A stretch of DNA of 58,547 nt from Cysteiniphilum litorale (GCF_003428165.1 NZ_QLIQ01000020.1:1-58547); one strand, 5' to 3'. Shown: positions 35,345-44,252, counted from the stretch's first letter. Translations and numbers: made by a program. Notes: generated by a model not told the origin, from the sequence alone.

Positions 35345-35375
35345 GCCTAAGGTAGATTATAAAAGCTATCTTTAG
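35345..35375 (-). terminator. Possible weak hairpin after the kinase-like gene
   Basis: CCTAAGGTAG and CTATCTTTAGG form an imperfect stem (one bulge) with an ~10-base loop, 13 bases past the stop of the kinase-like gene. No T-run follows on the minus strand, so termination here is only possible, not convincing. Confidence 0.3.
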
Positions 35376-35387
35376 GGTAGATATCAG

Positions 35388-37004
35388 TCATTTTGTTGGA
35401 TGTGACTCTATTTGCTGTCCTATTGCCAACTGATCTTGAAACTGGGCATTAAACTGAGTTTCAGACGTTTGTGTGAGCGTATTTTTTGCTTGATTAAAAA
35501 GTGTTGCACTTTTTGGCGCCAGCAAATTCTTAACGTTTGGAGACACGAATGAGATAAGAACTAAAAACCAATTAACAAGTGTTCGTAAAATCTCCATAAC
35601 TTCGGAAGAATGCTTATCTAAAATGTTTAAACCACCATCTTTCTCAATTGCCTCAAACTGTTCCACCACTTGTTTGTACTTTGAGCCTTTTAGCTCATTG
35701 CTTCCCTCAGTTATCAAGATATTACCAATACCTTGAATTAATTGATGTAAAATATCATACTTTTCAGTTCTCAAATCGGCATTATGCACCATTCTTTTTG
35801 AAGCATTCTTACCCAGCATATGCGCATAAATCTTCATCAAACTGGTAAAAACTGCTTTTATATCATCACTCGTATCATCTTTTTTATGTTCATAATTGCT
35901 CTTTAGTATCGCCCACAAATTGGTCTCTACAGAATGGCTTTTTGTCAACAAAGGCTTTTGCTCACCGTCACACGCTTGCCTATTGCAATTATTAAGTTCA
36001 TATACTGGATTCTCAATGGTGTTGTACTTTTTATACGTTTTTACATTTTCTCCTGCTTCTGTTGCAACTAAGGGGCTTGTCAACCGATCGCTAAGAGCTG
36101 TCTCAAATTGCGATTCTCGGCGCTGTTGGTCGGCAAAATCAATACCACTATATTTGGATAACTTCTGGCACATAGCTTGATGATTATTCAATTCAAAAAA
36201 AGTATAGCACTCGTCAAAACCTTCGTTAAAACAGCGCTTAATTTTGCCTATATCACCCTCTGAAAACTTTTCTCTTACCTCTTCCAGAGAGGCTTTAAAA
36301 CCCGGGATCCGCAAATAATACTCAATATAATTTTTATACCACTTTTTGTATAAGTTTGCCTCATACTCATGCGGCTTAATCAAGCTCTTATTTTTTGTAA
36401 AGTCGCGGAAAGCAGCACCAAAGTCCAATTTCCCAAAGCTCAATTTTCCATCATCCCCACTTATACCAAAAACATTACCTGAGTGAACACTATAGTCACC
36501 TAGCAAAAGAGAAATGAATATTACCATTGATAATCCACTATTTGCAGATTTAAAACTAGTAATCAGTTGGTATAAATATTTATTGTCAAATTTCTCTAAT
36601 TTATTATTTCTAAGTTTAGACTCCTCCCATGGGAAGAAAAGCTTAAAAAGCTCTGTAACTTTGGCTTTTTTCGATGCCAAAGCTTTTGTCTTTTTATCTC
36701 CGTCAATAATTATAACAGGCTCTGCCGTGACAAATAGATGCTGATATTCCTGCGGAATTATGTTTTTTTCCTTGAGTTTAGCAATAATTCGTGCCGCTAA
36801 CGCTTCAAAAAAAAACTCCGTTTTATCTATTGGCACTTTAATAAAATATTCATCACCCGCCTCAAGTGATTGATCTTTTTTACTCAATCTATAAAAACCA
36901 TTATAAGGATTACCATCCCTTGAATTTTTGCCATCTATTTTTTGTGCTGGGTCTACTTTATTCGCTGTAACCCTTTCAGTCACATGTGCAAATGCTATTT
37001 CCAT
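35388..37004 (-). CDS. PI3/4-kinase-like effector candidate
   Basis: The ATG at 37004 behind GGGGGAG gives 538 residues. Residues ~25-200 look like a PI3K/PI4K-type kinase fold: a candidate ATP lysine K56 in EYFIKVP, a helix Glu in FFFEALAARII, catalytic loop GDYSVHSGNV (D170, H174, N177), and KLDFGAAF with metal-binding D194. This is the order GDxxxHxxN...DFG of phosphoinositide kinases and of effector kinases such as the LepB N-domain. After ~290 residues of helices there is a possible membrane segment near ~465-485 (LVNWFLVLISFVSPNVKNLL). Lipid or protein as substrate cannot be told. Confidence 0.5.
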   Translation of the reverse strand: MEIAFAHVTERVTANKVDPAQKIDGKNSRDGNPYNGFYRLSKKDQSLEAGDEYFIKVPIDKTEFFFEALAARIIAKLKEKNIIPQEYQHLFVTAEPVIIIDGDKKTKALASKKAKVTELFKLFFPWEESKLRNNKLEKFDNKYLYQLITSFKSANSGLSMVIFISLLLGDYSVHSGNVFGISGDDGKLSFGKLDFGAAFRDFTKNKSLIKPHEYEANLYKKWYKNYIEYYLRIPGFKASLEEVREKFSEGDIGKIKRCFNEGFDECYTFFELNNHQAMCQKLSKYSGIDFADQQRRESQFETALSDRLTSPLVATEAGENVKTYKKYNTIENPVYELNNCNRQACDGEQKPLLTKSHSVETNLWAILKSNYEHKKDDTSDDIKAVFTSLMKIYAHMLGKNASKRMVHNADLRTEKYDILHQLIQGIGNILITEGSNELKGSKYKQVVEQFEAIEKDGGLNILDKHSSEVMEILRTLVNWFLVLISFVSPNVKNLLAPKSATLFNQAKNTLTQTSETQFNAQFQDQLAIGQQIESHPTK

Positions 37005-37105
37005 AACACACTCCCCCAATGTAATGAATTGTTACAAAACAAACTAAATATTTGCTTTAAAAGCCTTTTACTTTATTTTTCTCCAATCCCTATCTTAAGT
37101 GAAAA

Positions 37106-37597
37106 CTATACAGACTTTCCTGCTACAGCTCTTTGTTCAAACATCTCTTTATTTTGCTTAAAAAGCATATGATTTCCATTATCCGCCTTATCACTCTTTG
37201 TTTCTGCCAACGCATTTTCAAAAGCTGTATTAAACGCTTCATTTTTATAGCGATTTTCAGCCAAAAAAACCTTAAGATTACCTGAGCCACTTTCAACCAA
37301 ATAATTATCCCTTAGTTGCTGCATTGTTGTTGAAAACTCCCTTGGATTAGACTCTAAAGTATCTATCAGTTGTTTAAACCCCTCAAACGTTTTTTTCTGT
37401 GACGCCATTGGCGATAGTCCAAACCACGCGACAAATGCATCATCCTTTTGCACACCTTTAGCAGCTAATGTTTGCACAAAACCAGATTCTTTCGTTAATA
37501 AGTATTGTTCAACTCCTGATAGGCGTGCATTAAAATCAAGTCCCGCTTTTTTCAATTGCTTGGCTTGGTTATATATTGCTTCTACATTGACGGTCAC
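37106..37597 (-). CDS. Small helical hypothetical protein (163 aa)
   Basis: Starts at GTG 37597 behind AAGGAGGG, an unusually strong ribosome site that supports the non-ATG start. Soluble and helical, with no signal peptide or known motif. It follows the OTU-like gene at 38 bp, presumably on the same transcript. By size it could be a small effector or a dedicated chaperone of its neighbour; neither can be shown from sequence. Confidence 0.55.
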   Translation of the reverse strand: MTVNVEAIYNQAKQLKKAGLDFNARLSGVEQYLLTKESGFVQTLAAKGVQKDDAFVAWFGLSPMASQKKTFEGFKQLIDTLESNPREFSTTMQQLRDNYLVESGSGNLKVFLAENRYKNEAFNTAFENALAETKSDKADNGNHMLFKQNKEMFEQRAVAGKSV

Positions 37598-37635
37598 TTC
37601 TAACCCTCCTTACTTTTGGTTACTATTTTTTAAAT

Positions 37636-39036
37636 TTATTTACTGAACTCTTTTAAACCAATTTGATTTTCAGGATTAAATAAACTGAATTCATTATTAT
37701 TTTTTTCTACAGACCAAGTATCCTTTTTCTCGTCCACTGTCAGTATTACTTCATCATTAAACTGCTGAGAATTCTTAAGGCACTCTAGATATTCCTTGCT
37801 TACACCATATGTATTGTTATATAGCCTACCGTACATTGGTGCTTTTAATTTTTGAGCAATAATATCCGCTGAATTCTCCTGTTCCAGATCTGCTTTTAAC
37901 CCTGATATAACCTTAGCACTATCATAACTACCAAATGTTCTTGAATCATAGGCCTGCATTAAACTCCATGGTACGTTGTATTTGTTACCCTCATATGTTA
38001 ATTGATAGGTATAACGCGAATTATTGATATAACCCTTATCAATATTCTTATCAACAAACGCTAGAAGCGATTCTAATTTTGTCGCAACCTCTTGTTCATG
38101 AGAGTATGCCTCTAGCTCTTCTAGCGTGGGGTAATCAACACTTCCAGATTGTAGAATACTGCTCGATATATTCTCATTGGGATTATTTAATCCTTTTTCT
38201 TTATGCAACTTCGCTGACTCACTCTTAGCTTGCCGCATATCTTGTTCAAACTTAAGATCATTATCCAAGGTCTGCAAGGTATATTGTGAGTTTGAATTAT
38301 CATCTAATCGTGTTAATACTTCAGGATGAGTAAAACCTGTAGCATCAAGCAATGCATCATTCATGAGATTAACAAATGCTTGTTTGATTAATTGCTCTGG
38401 GTCAGTTGATTGATCAAATAGTTCATAATCAATTTTAGTGGGCACAATATTACTGTAATGCCCACTGTCATGCCCTCCTTTATGAGCCATAAAATGTGGA
38501 ACTTTACCTGATAATATTAACTCTCTAAATTGCTCATAAACCTGACCTGGACGAGACTCTAAATCATTGCCAGACACCAGCATCAAATGTTGTTTTTTAT
38601 CTTCAGGAATGGTTTTAAGCAGTTCAACATACTTTTGAAGATCTTTTTGTTGTTTTAAATGGTTCAAAAATTCATTAACTTCCTGCTTTACTTTGTCCTG
38701 CAACTGAGTCTCAATAATATCTTGTGATAAACTGTCAACTCCAAACGTTTCTTTCAACTCAGACTTGAATAACGCTATTGAATTATCATCATTAAAATCC
38801 AAGGAAAAATAGGTGCCAATATTCTCAATATCTCTTGAATAAGCATCTTTTAGTTCGGTATACAGCATCTGCAAATAATCTACCGACATCGTGTCGACAC
38901 CGTTAAAAACAGCCTGCCAACCAGCTTCAACAGCTTGTTGTTCCTTTAAATCTGGATTACCCAGTCGACCAATGGCAATTAACAAACAATCATTTTTATT
39001 ATTGCCACCATTGTCTTTTAATTGATAGTTAATCAT
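37636..39036 (-). CDS. OTU-like cysteine-protease effector candidate with shared module
   Basis: A 466-residue soluble protein. N-terminal NKNDCLLIAIGRLG (C17) followed 176 residues later by GGHDSGHYSNIVP (H193) recalls the DGNCLFxAI ... HY pattern and spacing of OTU deubiquitinases. The usual Asp three residues before Cys is missing, so the call is tentative. Residues ~310-416 form the module shared with the Rab-like and 647-residue proteins (YNVPWSLMQAY, LKAPMYGRLYNNTYGVS). A ~50-residue polar tail ends GLKEFSK. An internal coiled coil (~105-150) separates the catalytic motifs. Confidence 0.5.
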   Translation of the reverse strand: MINYQLKDNGGNNKNDCLLIAIGRLGNPDLKEQQAVEAGWQAVFNGVDTMSVDYLQMLYTELKDAYSRDIENIGTYFSLDFNDDNSIALFKSELKETFGVDSLSQDIIETQLQDKVKQEVNEFLNHLKQQKDLQKYVELLKTIPEDKKQHLMLVSGNDLESRPGQVYEQFRELILSGKVPHFMAHKGGHDSGHYSNIVPTKIDYELFDQSTDPEQLIKQAFVNLMNDALLDATGFTHPEVLTRLDDNSNSQYTLQTLDNDLKFEQDMRQAKSESAKLHKEKGLNNPNENISSSILQSGSVDYPTLEELEAYSHEQEVATKLESLLAFVDKNIDKGYINNSRYTYQLTYEGNKYNVPWSLMQAYDSRTFGSYDSAKVISGLKADLEQENSADIIAQKLKAPMYGRLYNNTYGVSKEYLECLKNSQQFNDEVILTVDEKKDTWSVEKNNNEFSLFNPENQIGLKEFSK

Positions 39037-39123
39037 ATGTTTGCCTTTTTAATGTGTTAAAGATTAAGTGTTTAAAACCTATTGCATAGACTCTCTCCAC
39101 TAGTGCAGGGAATAAAAAGCGTC

Positions 39124-39153
39124 CGAAAGAAGCAATACTATTTGCTTCTTTCG
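39124..39153 (-). terminator. Rho-independent terminator of the 647-residue effector gene
   Basis: CGAAAGAAGCAA at 39124-39135 pairs perfectly with 39142-39153 across a 6-base loop. On the minus strand the stem is followed by GACGC and a run of five T. It lies ~150 bases past the 647-residue gene's stop and should isolate that gene from the OTU-like gene. Confidence 0.75.
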
Positions 39154-39306
39154 CTTTAGGCACTAAAAGCCTTTGGAGCAAATCTAAAGAGTGGAATGAA
39201 CACAAAGAGCACTTTATTTATATAGTACTTATACTTCATGAAGCAGTGCTGATCCTAATTGATCGCTATTCTTCATTGCAGAAAGATTATAAAGTTGTTC
39301 TACGAA

Positions 39307-41250
39307 TTAGACTACTTTTGCGCTGTTAACCATTTTGCTGTTTGACTGATTTTTTTCAGCATTATAAAAGCTTTTGTGTGGGTCTTCCTTTTTCTCTACC
39401 GGTTTTTCTATGCTTCCATAATTAAGGGCATTAGAAAGTTTATTACCATCAGATAGCGCCTGCTTTAAAGTTGCATTTAAGCTATAAGTGTTATAGCCTC
39501 TAGTACCATTATATTCTGTATTACTGCCTGCCATATAAGTAGACAGCTTTTCAATAATACTCATTGGATTTGCAATATCGTTTTTAAGCTGAGTAACGGT
39601 GTCGCTAACCTTATCGTTACCACCGCACTTTTCATAGGCTTTCAAAATACATCTTGGCAACCTAACCAATGTACCCTCTATAGTCTCTTCTTTACGATAT
39701 GTATACACGCTACCATCTTTTGGGTTTGTATTCTCTGTTATAAATTTCAGCAAATTATCAACTTTTTTATTTTTCATATCCTTGCTCTTTTGCACCATTT
39801 CCTTAAGTTTAGCTGATGAATCTGATTTTTCGCGTTGCTGTAAATTTTCATTTGGATCTGATTTTTTAACATTGGTACTTATAGTATCCTTGTTCTGGAT
39901 GGTTAAGTTTTCTTGATTTATAATGTTATCTGAATTTGACTCACTCTTATTTTCATTATTTTTGCTATCACCGCATACTCCATCTTTATATCTTTCTAAA
40001 TGAGTAGTTAATGTAGTTGATGTTGTATTAGTTCTTGTTTTAATTTGGTCTGCATGATCAACTGACTTTGCATCCAAGTTGACATTATCATTATTTTTTA
40101 TAGAACTGCGGTTTTCTATTTCTCGTCGTTCATCAAAATACTTCTCAAGATCACTGCTAAAATTCATTTTGTGCGCGTCTATAGTTTCTTGGGTTCTATT
40201 TTTAGCAACTCCAGGCTTATAATTAGCTTTAAACTTATTCTCTCTCGCTAAGCCATTTCTTGCTTTTTCATCATCAAACTCTTTGGCTTTATAAGCACCT
40301 TCTATCGCACTGGAAATATTTTTTAAAGTTGCATCTACCTCTTTTTGCACCGTACCATCAATTGCCAAAGCAGTCGAATTTTCTTTTCCTTGATTAGAGA
40401 TTGTTCTAATTAAAGATTTATATTCCTGATTATTCTCTATAAATTTTTCAACTGTCGCCGCTGACACATTAACTCCAACTGCTCTAGAGTTATCAAAGTC
40501 AGCCATCAAATCTTTTAGCTGTTGCACAGTGGGCTCATCTGTAATTTCACGAGACTTTAGCTCCAGCTCCAACGCTGCTTGCCTTTTCTGTAAATCAGAA
40601 GTAGACATAGATGATAGGAAGTAGTAGCCCCGTTTGAAGAAATTGCAAACAGACTTCCACGCTTTATCAAGGCCATCCTCAATAGTATTTATAGTACGAT
40701 CCCACCAAGAAGGGGAGTTAAACTTTAATGAAGCTTCAAGATTAGCAACCTCCACTTTAACTTTTGCTTGAAGTGTCTCCATATCATTTGTTTGCAAAAA
40801 ACCCTTTATCACATTTGCATTAAAATTTCGTAGCGCTTGCTTATTGTCAGCCGAGTTTTCCTTAGCAGAAGAAATAATCATTCGGAGTTTATTCATAGAC
40901 TCTGCTAAATCTTTTGAGCTATTGTCCGACTCTAAACGAGTAAAAACTTTAAGCTTCTCATAATAATCATTTGATAAAATAAAGTCGCCATCTCCATCAC
41001 GACTTACATTAGGGTTTTTATCGTATGGCTTTCCCTTTATATCTAGAACAATTATACTTCTGTCCTTTGATAACTCGATTAATGCCTGCTCAATATCTTC
41101 AGGATAAAAACCATTTTTGTGCGTCGCTTTATTACCGAAGTAACTCTTATCATTCTCAGAAACTTTACTGCCTGTATTGCGAAAAGCAGAACTTTTCTGA
41201 ATAGTTAAATAATGAGATGAATCCTTAGAGTTAATAATTTTAAATGACAT
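39307..41250 (-). CDS. Putative effector (647 aa) with shared C-terminal module
   Basis: A soluble, polar, Asn/Lys/Glu-rich protein; the ATG at 41250 follows TAGGAGAAAGG. No enzyme motif is recognised in the first ~480 residues, which are helical with a long low-complexity linker (~370-480). Residues ~490-595 (DNLLKFITENTNPKDGSVYTY, LPRCILKAYEKCGG, LSTYMAGSNTEYNGTRGYNTYS) are a divergent copy of the module in the Rab-like and OTU-like proteins, again followed by ~50 residues of tail. It is driven by box promoter C with a ~70-base leader and closed by the terminator at 39124. Confidence 0.65.
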   Translation of the reverse strand: MSFKIINSKDSSHYLTIQKSSAFRNTGSKVSENDKSYFGNKATHKNGFYPEDIEQALIELSKDRSIIVLDIKGKPYDKNPNVSRDGDGDFILSNDYYEKLKVFTRLESDNSSKDLAESMNKLRMIISSAKENSADNKQALRNFNANVIKGFLQTNDMETLQAKVKVEVANLEASLKFNSPSWWDRTINTIEDGLDKAWKSVCNFFKRGYYFLSSMSTSDLQKRQAALELELKSREITDEPTVQQLKDLMADFDNSRAVGVNVSAATVEKFIENNQEYKSLIRTISNQGKENSTALAIDGTVQKEVDATLKNISSAIEGAYKAKEFDDEKARNGLARENKFKANYKPGVAKNRTQETIDAHKMNFSSDLEKYFDERREIENRSSIKNNDNVNLDAKSVDHADQIKTRTNTTSTTLTTHLERYKDGVCGDSKNNENKSESNSDNIINQENLTIQNKDTISTNVKKSDPNENLQQREKSDSSAKLKEMVQKSKDMKNKKVDNLLKFITENTNPKDGSVYTYRKEETIEGTLVRLPRCILKAYEKCGGNDKVSDTVTQLKNDIANPMSIIEKLSTYMAGSNTEYNGTRGYNTYSLNATLKQALSDGNKLSNALNYGSIEKPVEKKEDPHKSFYNAEKNQSNSKMVNSAKVV

Positions 41251-41327
41251 ACCTTTCTCCTAAAATTAATTTTTAATCTTTATGTTTTAATTGTTTCGCC
41301 AAAGCATCGTATTGATGCCTGACACAA

Positions 41328-41384
41328 AAGTTACATTGTTATATTTTAAGTGACAATATTTGACGCAGTTATCGGACAGATTGA
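41328..41384 (-). promoter_or_regulatory. Box promoter C upstream of the 647-residue effector
   Basis: Minus strand: box TCAATCTGTCCGATA (41370-41384), 13 bases, -35 TTGTCA (41351-41356), 17 bases, -10 TAACTT (41328-41333). Identical spacing to promoters A and B. A 28-bp palindrome begins four bases upstream of the box. Confidence 0.65.
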
Positions 41385-41387
41385 TTA

Positions 41388-41415
41388 GTAGGGGCAATTC
41401 ATGAATTGCCCCTAC
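41388..41415. repeat. Perfect 28-bp palindrome (REP-like)
   Basis: GTAGGGGCAATTCA at 41388-41401 is followed directly by its exact reverse complement to 41415, with no loop base. GC-rich ends with GTAGGGGC...GCCCCTAC resemble dispersed REP/RAYT-type palindromes in other bacteria. It lies at the strand switch, between box promoter C and a decayed nuclease gene. I see one copy in this window. Confidence 0.8.
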
Positions 41416-41657
41416 CTCTTTGATCATCATACACCATACAAAATAATGGCATCGATCATGGCATTGTGATGGAATTTAAACATGCCAAAGAGGACAACAG
41501 TCAAAACATCAGCGAATTAGCCAATAAATCGTTAGATCAAGTGCGTCAAAAAAACTATATTACCGAATTGAAAGCACAACCACACATGAGACGCATTCTG
41601 GCACTTGAGTTGGCCTTTAACCATAAGCAGGTTGTGATTAAGCACCATTGGCAGTGA
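41400..41657 (+). pseudogene. Remnant of a PD-(D/E)XK nuclease-like (DUF1703) protein
   Basis: The readable part from ~41424 to the stop contains IVMEFKHAKEDNSQ, then helices with ...LDQVRQKNYITELK and ILALELAFNHKQVVI. This matches the C-terminus of the AAA-ATPase-like/DUF1703 family, where ExK is the nuclease motif. SLIIIHHTK, which should directly precede it, is in another frame, so there is a frameshift, and the rest of the gene is missing. The 28-bp palindrome sits at the break. Confidence 0.6.
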
Positions 41658-41674
41658 TACAGATAAAAACATAA

Positions 41675-41731
41675 TCACCTTGTCCATATCCAGCATCTGT
41701 AATTGCTTTATGTATATTACCAAGATATTTT
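41675..41731 (+). promoter_or_regulatory. Box promoter D (degenerate) upstream of the membrane effector
   Basis: Plus strand: TCACCTTGTCCATA (41675-41688), -35 TTGCTT (41703-41708), 17 bases, -10 TATTTT (41726-41731). The distance from GTCC to the -35 is 17 bases, as in promoters A, B and C. The left half of the box is degenerate and one base is missing in the right half. The predicted start lies ~30 bases before the gene. Confidence 0.5.
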
Positions 41732-41769
41732 TTAAATAATATTTATTTTCTTTTAAAAGGATGATGCCA

Positions 41770-42972
41770 ATGCCAATCTTTAGTGATCAATTGGAAAAAT
41801 ATCGTCGTAAGCCTACGCTTGATTTCTGGCCTTTTTCATATAAAGGTTCGGTCAATTTGCATTGGGAGCGCGCTTTATTGGAAATGGAAAATCTGCATAC
41901 GCTATCTCCTGAACTTAAGGCATTTTTGCGCGCAAAACTTAGCAACAACACACAGACTGATCTCAAAACACTCACAAAATTGGAAGCGTTATTCAAGCAA
42001 GCTTCGTTGAGCACAACCAGAAAAATTGTCCATACTTATAGTTTTTATGTCGATTGGCTTAGTTTGTTTCGTAACGTATATGAAATTCTAGCATTAAGCA
42101 TTAAACCATTAGCTTTGCAACTGCCTTTTATCGGTTTAGCCTGGCAATTATTTGATACGGTGATGCTTGGTGTAATGGCAATAAATTCCGATCAAAAAAA
42201 GGACAAATGGGCGAGAAATCATTACCTATATAATACTGCTCAACTTACCCTTTGCACTGGAATTGCATTAAGTGCATTAATCGTCTCTGCCTGTAGCTTA
42301 TTAAGCATCATCAGCACGCTAGCGAGCTCTATAGGTGGTGCAAGCGCTTTGGTTATTTCCTGGCTTCTTAGTGAACGAGCAGCCAAACTATGTGATGCGC
42401 GTATTCACTATCTAATGTGTGAGTCATTGTCAACTAAAGCATTATCTGCGTTAGTGGATCAAGAAACCATATCTCAACTTCAAGCATCCTATCAAAAATG
42501 GTGTCAAGAAATCCAAAATGCTAATAATAGTGAAGAAAGTTACAAAGCCTTAATCAAATCTCTGCAACAACTTGAAAAGAGCCTTAAGGTCAACGATAAC
42601 ACTACCGAAAAGATCCATGAAGCAGTGCTGGCATTAACCTTATGTACAAATCAAATCAAAAAACGTGAATTTCTTTATCGCTTAGAAAAACCACTTAAAT
42701 TTTATGCCCTAACCACCGTTACCTTGGCAATCCTTACTGTTGTTTTATTAGCTATAGGCGCTAATATCGCAACCTTTGGATTTGCTGCTGCCTTGTTCTG
42801 CTCTGCAATGGTTATCTTTAGCAGTATTTATAACTTATATCAAAAAAACAAACTTTTAAACACAGATAATAACGAAGACACACATTGCAAAACCATCGGT
42901 AATAACTATTCACATACATTATTTACGCCCCCTTTAAATGATGCTAATCCCAACAGCTCACCTTCAATATAA
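41770..42972 (+). CDS. Multi-pass putative effector (400 aa)
   Basis: Of three closely spaced ATGs, the one at 41770 lies at proper distance from AAAAGG. There is no signal peptide. Hydrophobic segments occur around ~105-145 (IKPLALQLPFIGLAWQLF), ~160-205 (two, including IALSALIVSACSLLSIIS and GGASALVISWLL) and ~320-365 (two, ALTTVTLAILTVVLLAIGA and FGFAAALFCSAMVIFSSIY). A soluble helical region (~210-310) lies between. The tail is polar and Asn-rich. No family recognised; a translocated membrane protein is inferred from promoter D and its neighbours. Confidence 0.6.
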   Translation: MPIFSDQLEKYRRKPTLDFWPFSYKGSVNLHWERALLEMENLHTLSPELKAFLRAKLSNNTQTDLKTLTKLEALFKQASLSTTRKIVHTYSFYVDWLSLFRNVYEILALSIKPLALQLPFIGLAWQLFDTVMLGVMAINSDQKKDKWARNHYLYNTAQLTLCTGIALSALIVSACSLLSIISTLASSIGGASALVISWLLSERAAKLCDARIHYLMCESLSTKALSALVDQETISQLQASYQKWCQEIQNANNSEESYKALIKSLQQLEKSLKVNDNTTEKIHEAVLALTLCTNQIKKREFLYRLEKPLKFYALTTVTLAILTVVLLAIGANIATFGFAAALFCSAMVIFSSIYNLYQKNKLLNTDNNEDTHCKTIGNNYSHTLFTPPLNDANPNSSPSI

Positions 42973-43157
42973 AGCATCTAAACTTTGAAATTTAAGACAA
43001 CCTGTCTATTTTACTTTGACTCATGCAGTATTTTTCTTATTTTTCGTCAACAATAATGCTGCAGAGCACAAAATAATTCATTTTATACCGCTCGTGAATC
43101 ATTCTGGTGGGTATATGTCTCTGCAAAACTCATCCATTTAAAAACAAAGGAGATATA

Positions 43158-44252
43158 ATGGACTTTAAAAAATTACCAGCTGCCTTGACGACAATATCAT
43201 TAGTGATAGCAGGGGCAAATCTATCGTTTGCCAACCCTACTGATCAAAATGATGACAAAATTAATAAAGATATTATTAGTCAATCGCTACAAAACTTCTC
43301 AACAGATAGCCTATCTGGTACCTCTGAGAGTATCAAACAGTTAAAGGCATTTTATAATGCTGCTAAAAATCACTCTTATATTAAAACGATGACAACAGGA
43401 ATTTCATTTGCTGATCTATTAATCAAGGAATACCCAGCTTATAAAAGTGACGCCAATGTTTCCTTAGCGAGCAAACAGACCAAAATTGCTGCCACTGAAA
43501 TATATAATGCATTGCAAAACGTTAGTAACATTCCTGTCATGGATCAGCACCTACTAAACTATAAGGGTGCTTTTGATAAGGCATGGGAAGCACGTATTGA
43601 TTTCTGGCAAAATAAAGATAGCAGTGAGAAAGCACAAGACTTTAATCACTTTATCAACTATATGACAATCTATGGTTTATCAAATATTCAGAAACAAGGC
43701 ATGGATCGAGCTAAAGACACTTACGTCTCAATTAATGCAATGGCTTATCAATTACAAATTGATGCCCAAGACGCCTACGCAAAAACCAAACAAGAAACCA
43801 TTGACAATCTTTACAATATAACGCCTGAAATACTTAAGTCAAACATCCAATTATTGCGCCAAAATGCAACAATTTCAGGTGTCACCCAAGCAATTATTGA
43901 TGTTAATAATGCTTTAGAATCAGCACTACATGTCAATACACCAATTAAAGTTTTTGGTGTCACAATTTTTACTTTAAAACTGCCACAAAGTGTTATTGAC
44001 TATGCACATAAATCAGAAAAGCAAGCAGGACTTACCGATAGCTATCAAGCGTTAATGTTTATGATGAAGACTGACATATCAACAATATCTGATTATAATG
44101 CGATGGTTAAAGCAAGTGATGATAACGTGTTTGCAAAAATGATGGTTTCATTTGCTCAAACCCTTGCTAAGCATTTTGCCATACAACCTGAACAGGCTTA
44201 TTGGGCAATTTTAAATCAAACAGCAATACAACTAAATAAGCACATTGCCTAA
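43158..44252 (+). CDS. Exported helical hypothetical protein (364 aa)
   Basis: The ATG at 43158 behind AAAGGAGATATA starts a signal peptide (FKKLPAALTTISLVIAGANLSFA) cleaved before NPTDQ. The mature protein is almost entirely helical and has no cysteine. No domain is recognised. It lies between the membrane effector and an orphan histidine kinase on the plus strand; its promoter shows no convincing copy of the box. It may be a periplasmic or secreted factor. Confidence 0.65.
   Translation: MDFKKLPAALTTISLVIAGANLSFANPTDQNDDKINKDIISQSLQNFSTDSLSGTSESIKQLKAFYNAAKNHSYIKTMTTGISFADLLIKEYPAYKSDANVSLASKQTKIAATEIYNALQNVSNIPVMDQHLLNYKGAFDKAWEARIDFWQNKDSSEKAQDFNHFINYMTIYGLSNIQKQGMDRAKDTYVSINAMAYQLQIDAQDAYAKTKQETIDNLYNITPEILKSNIQLLRQNATISGVTQAIIDVNNALESALHVNTPIKVFGVTIFTLKLPQSVIDYAHKSEKQAGLTDSYQALMFMMKTDISTISDYNAMVKASDDNVFAKMMVSFAQTLAKHFAIQPEQAYWAILNQTAIQLNKHIA

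Noticed and set aside
42995-43035. A possible box (ACAACCTGTCTATT) before the exported plus-strand protein.
   Set aside because: The nearest TTGACT is about 9 bases too close and the box lacks the TCAAT half.
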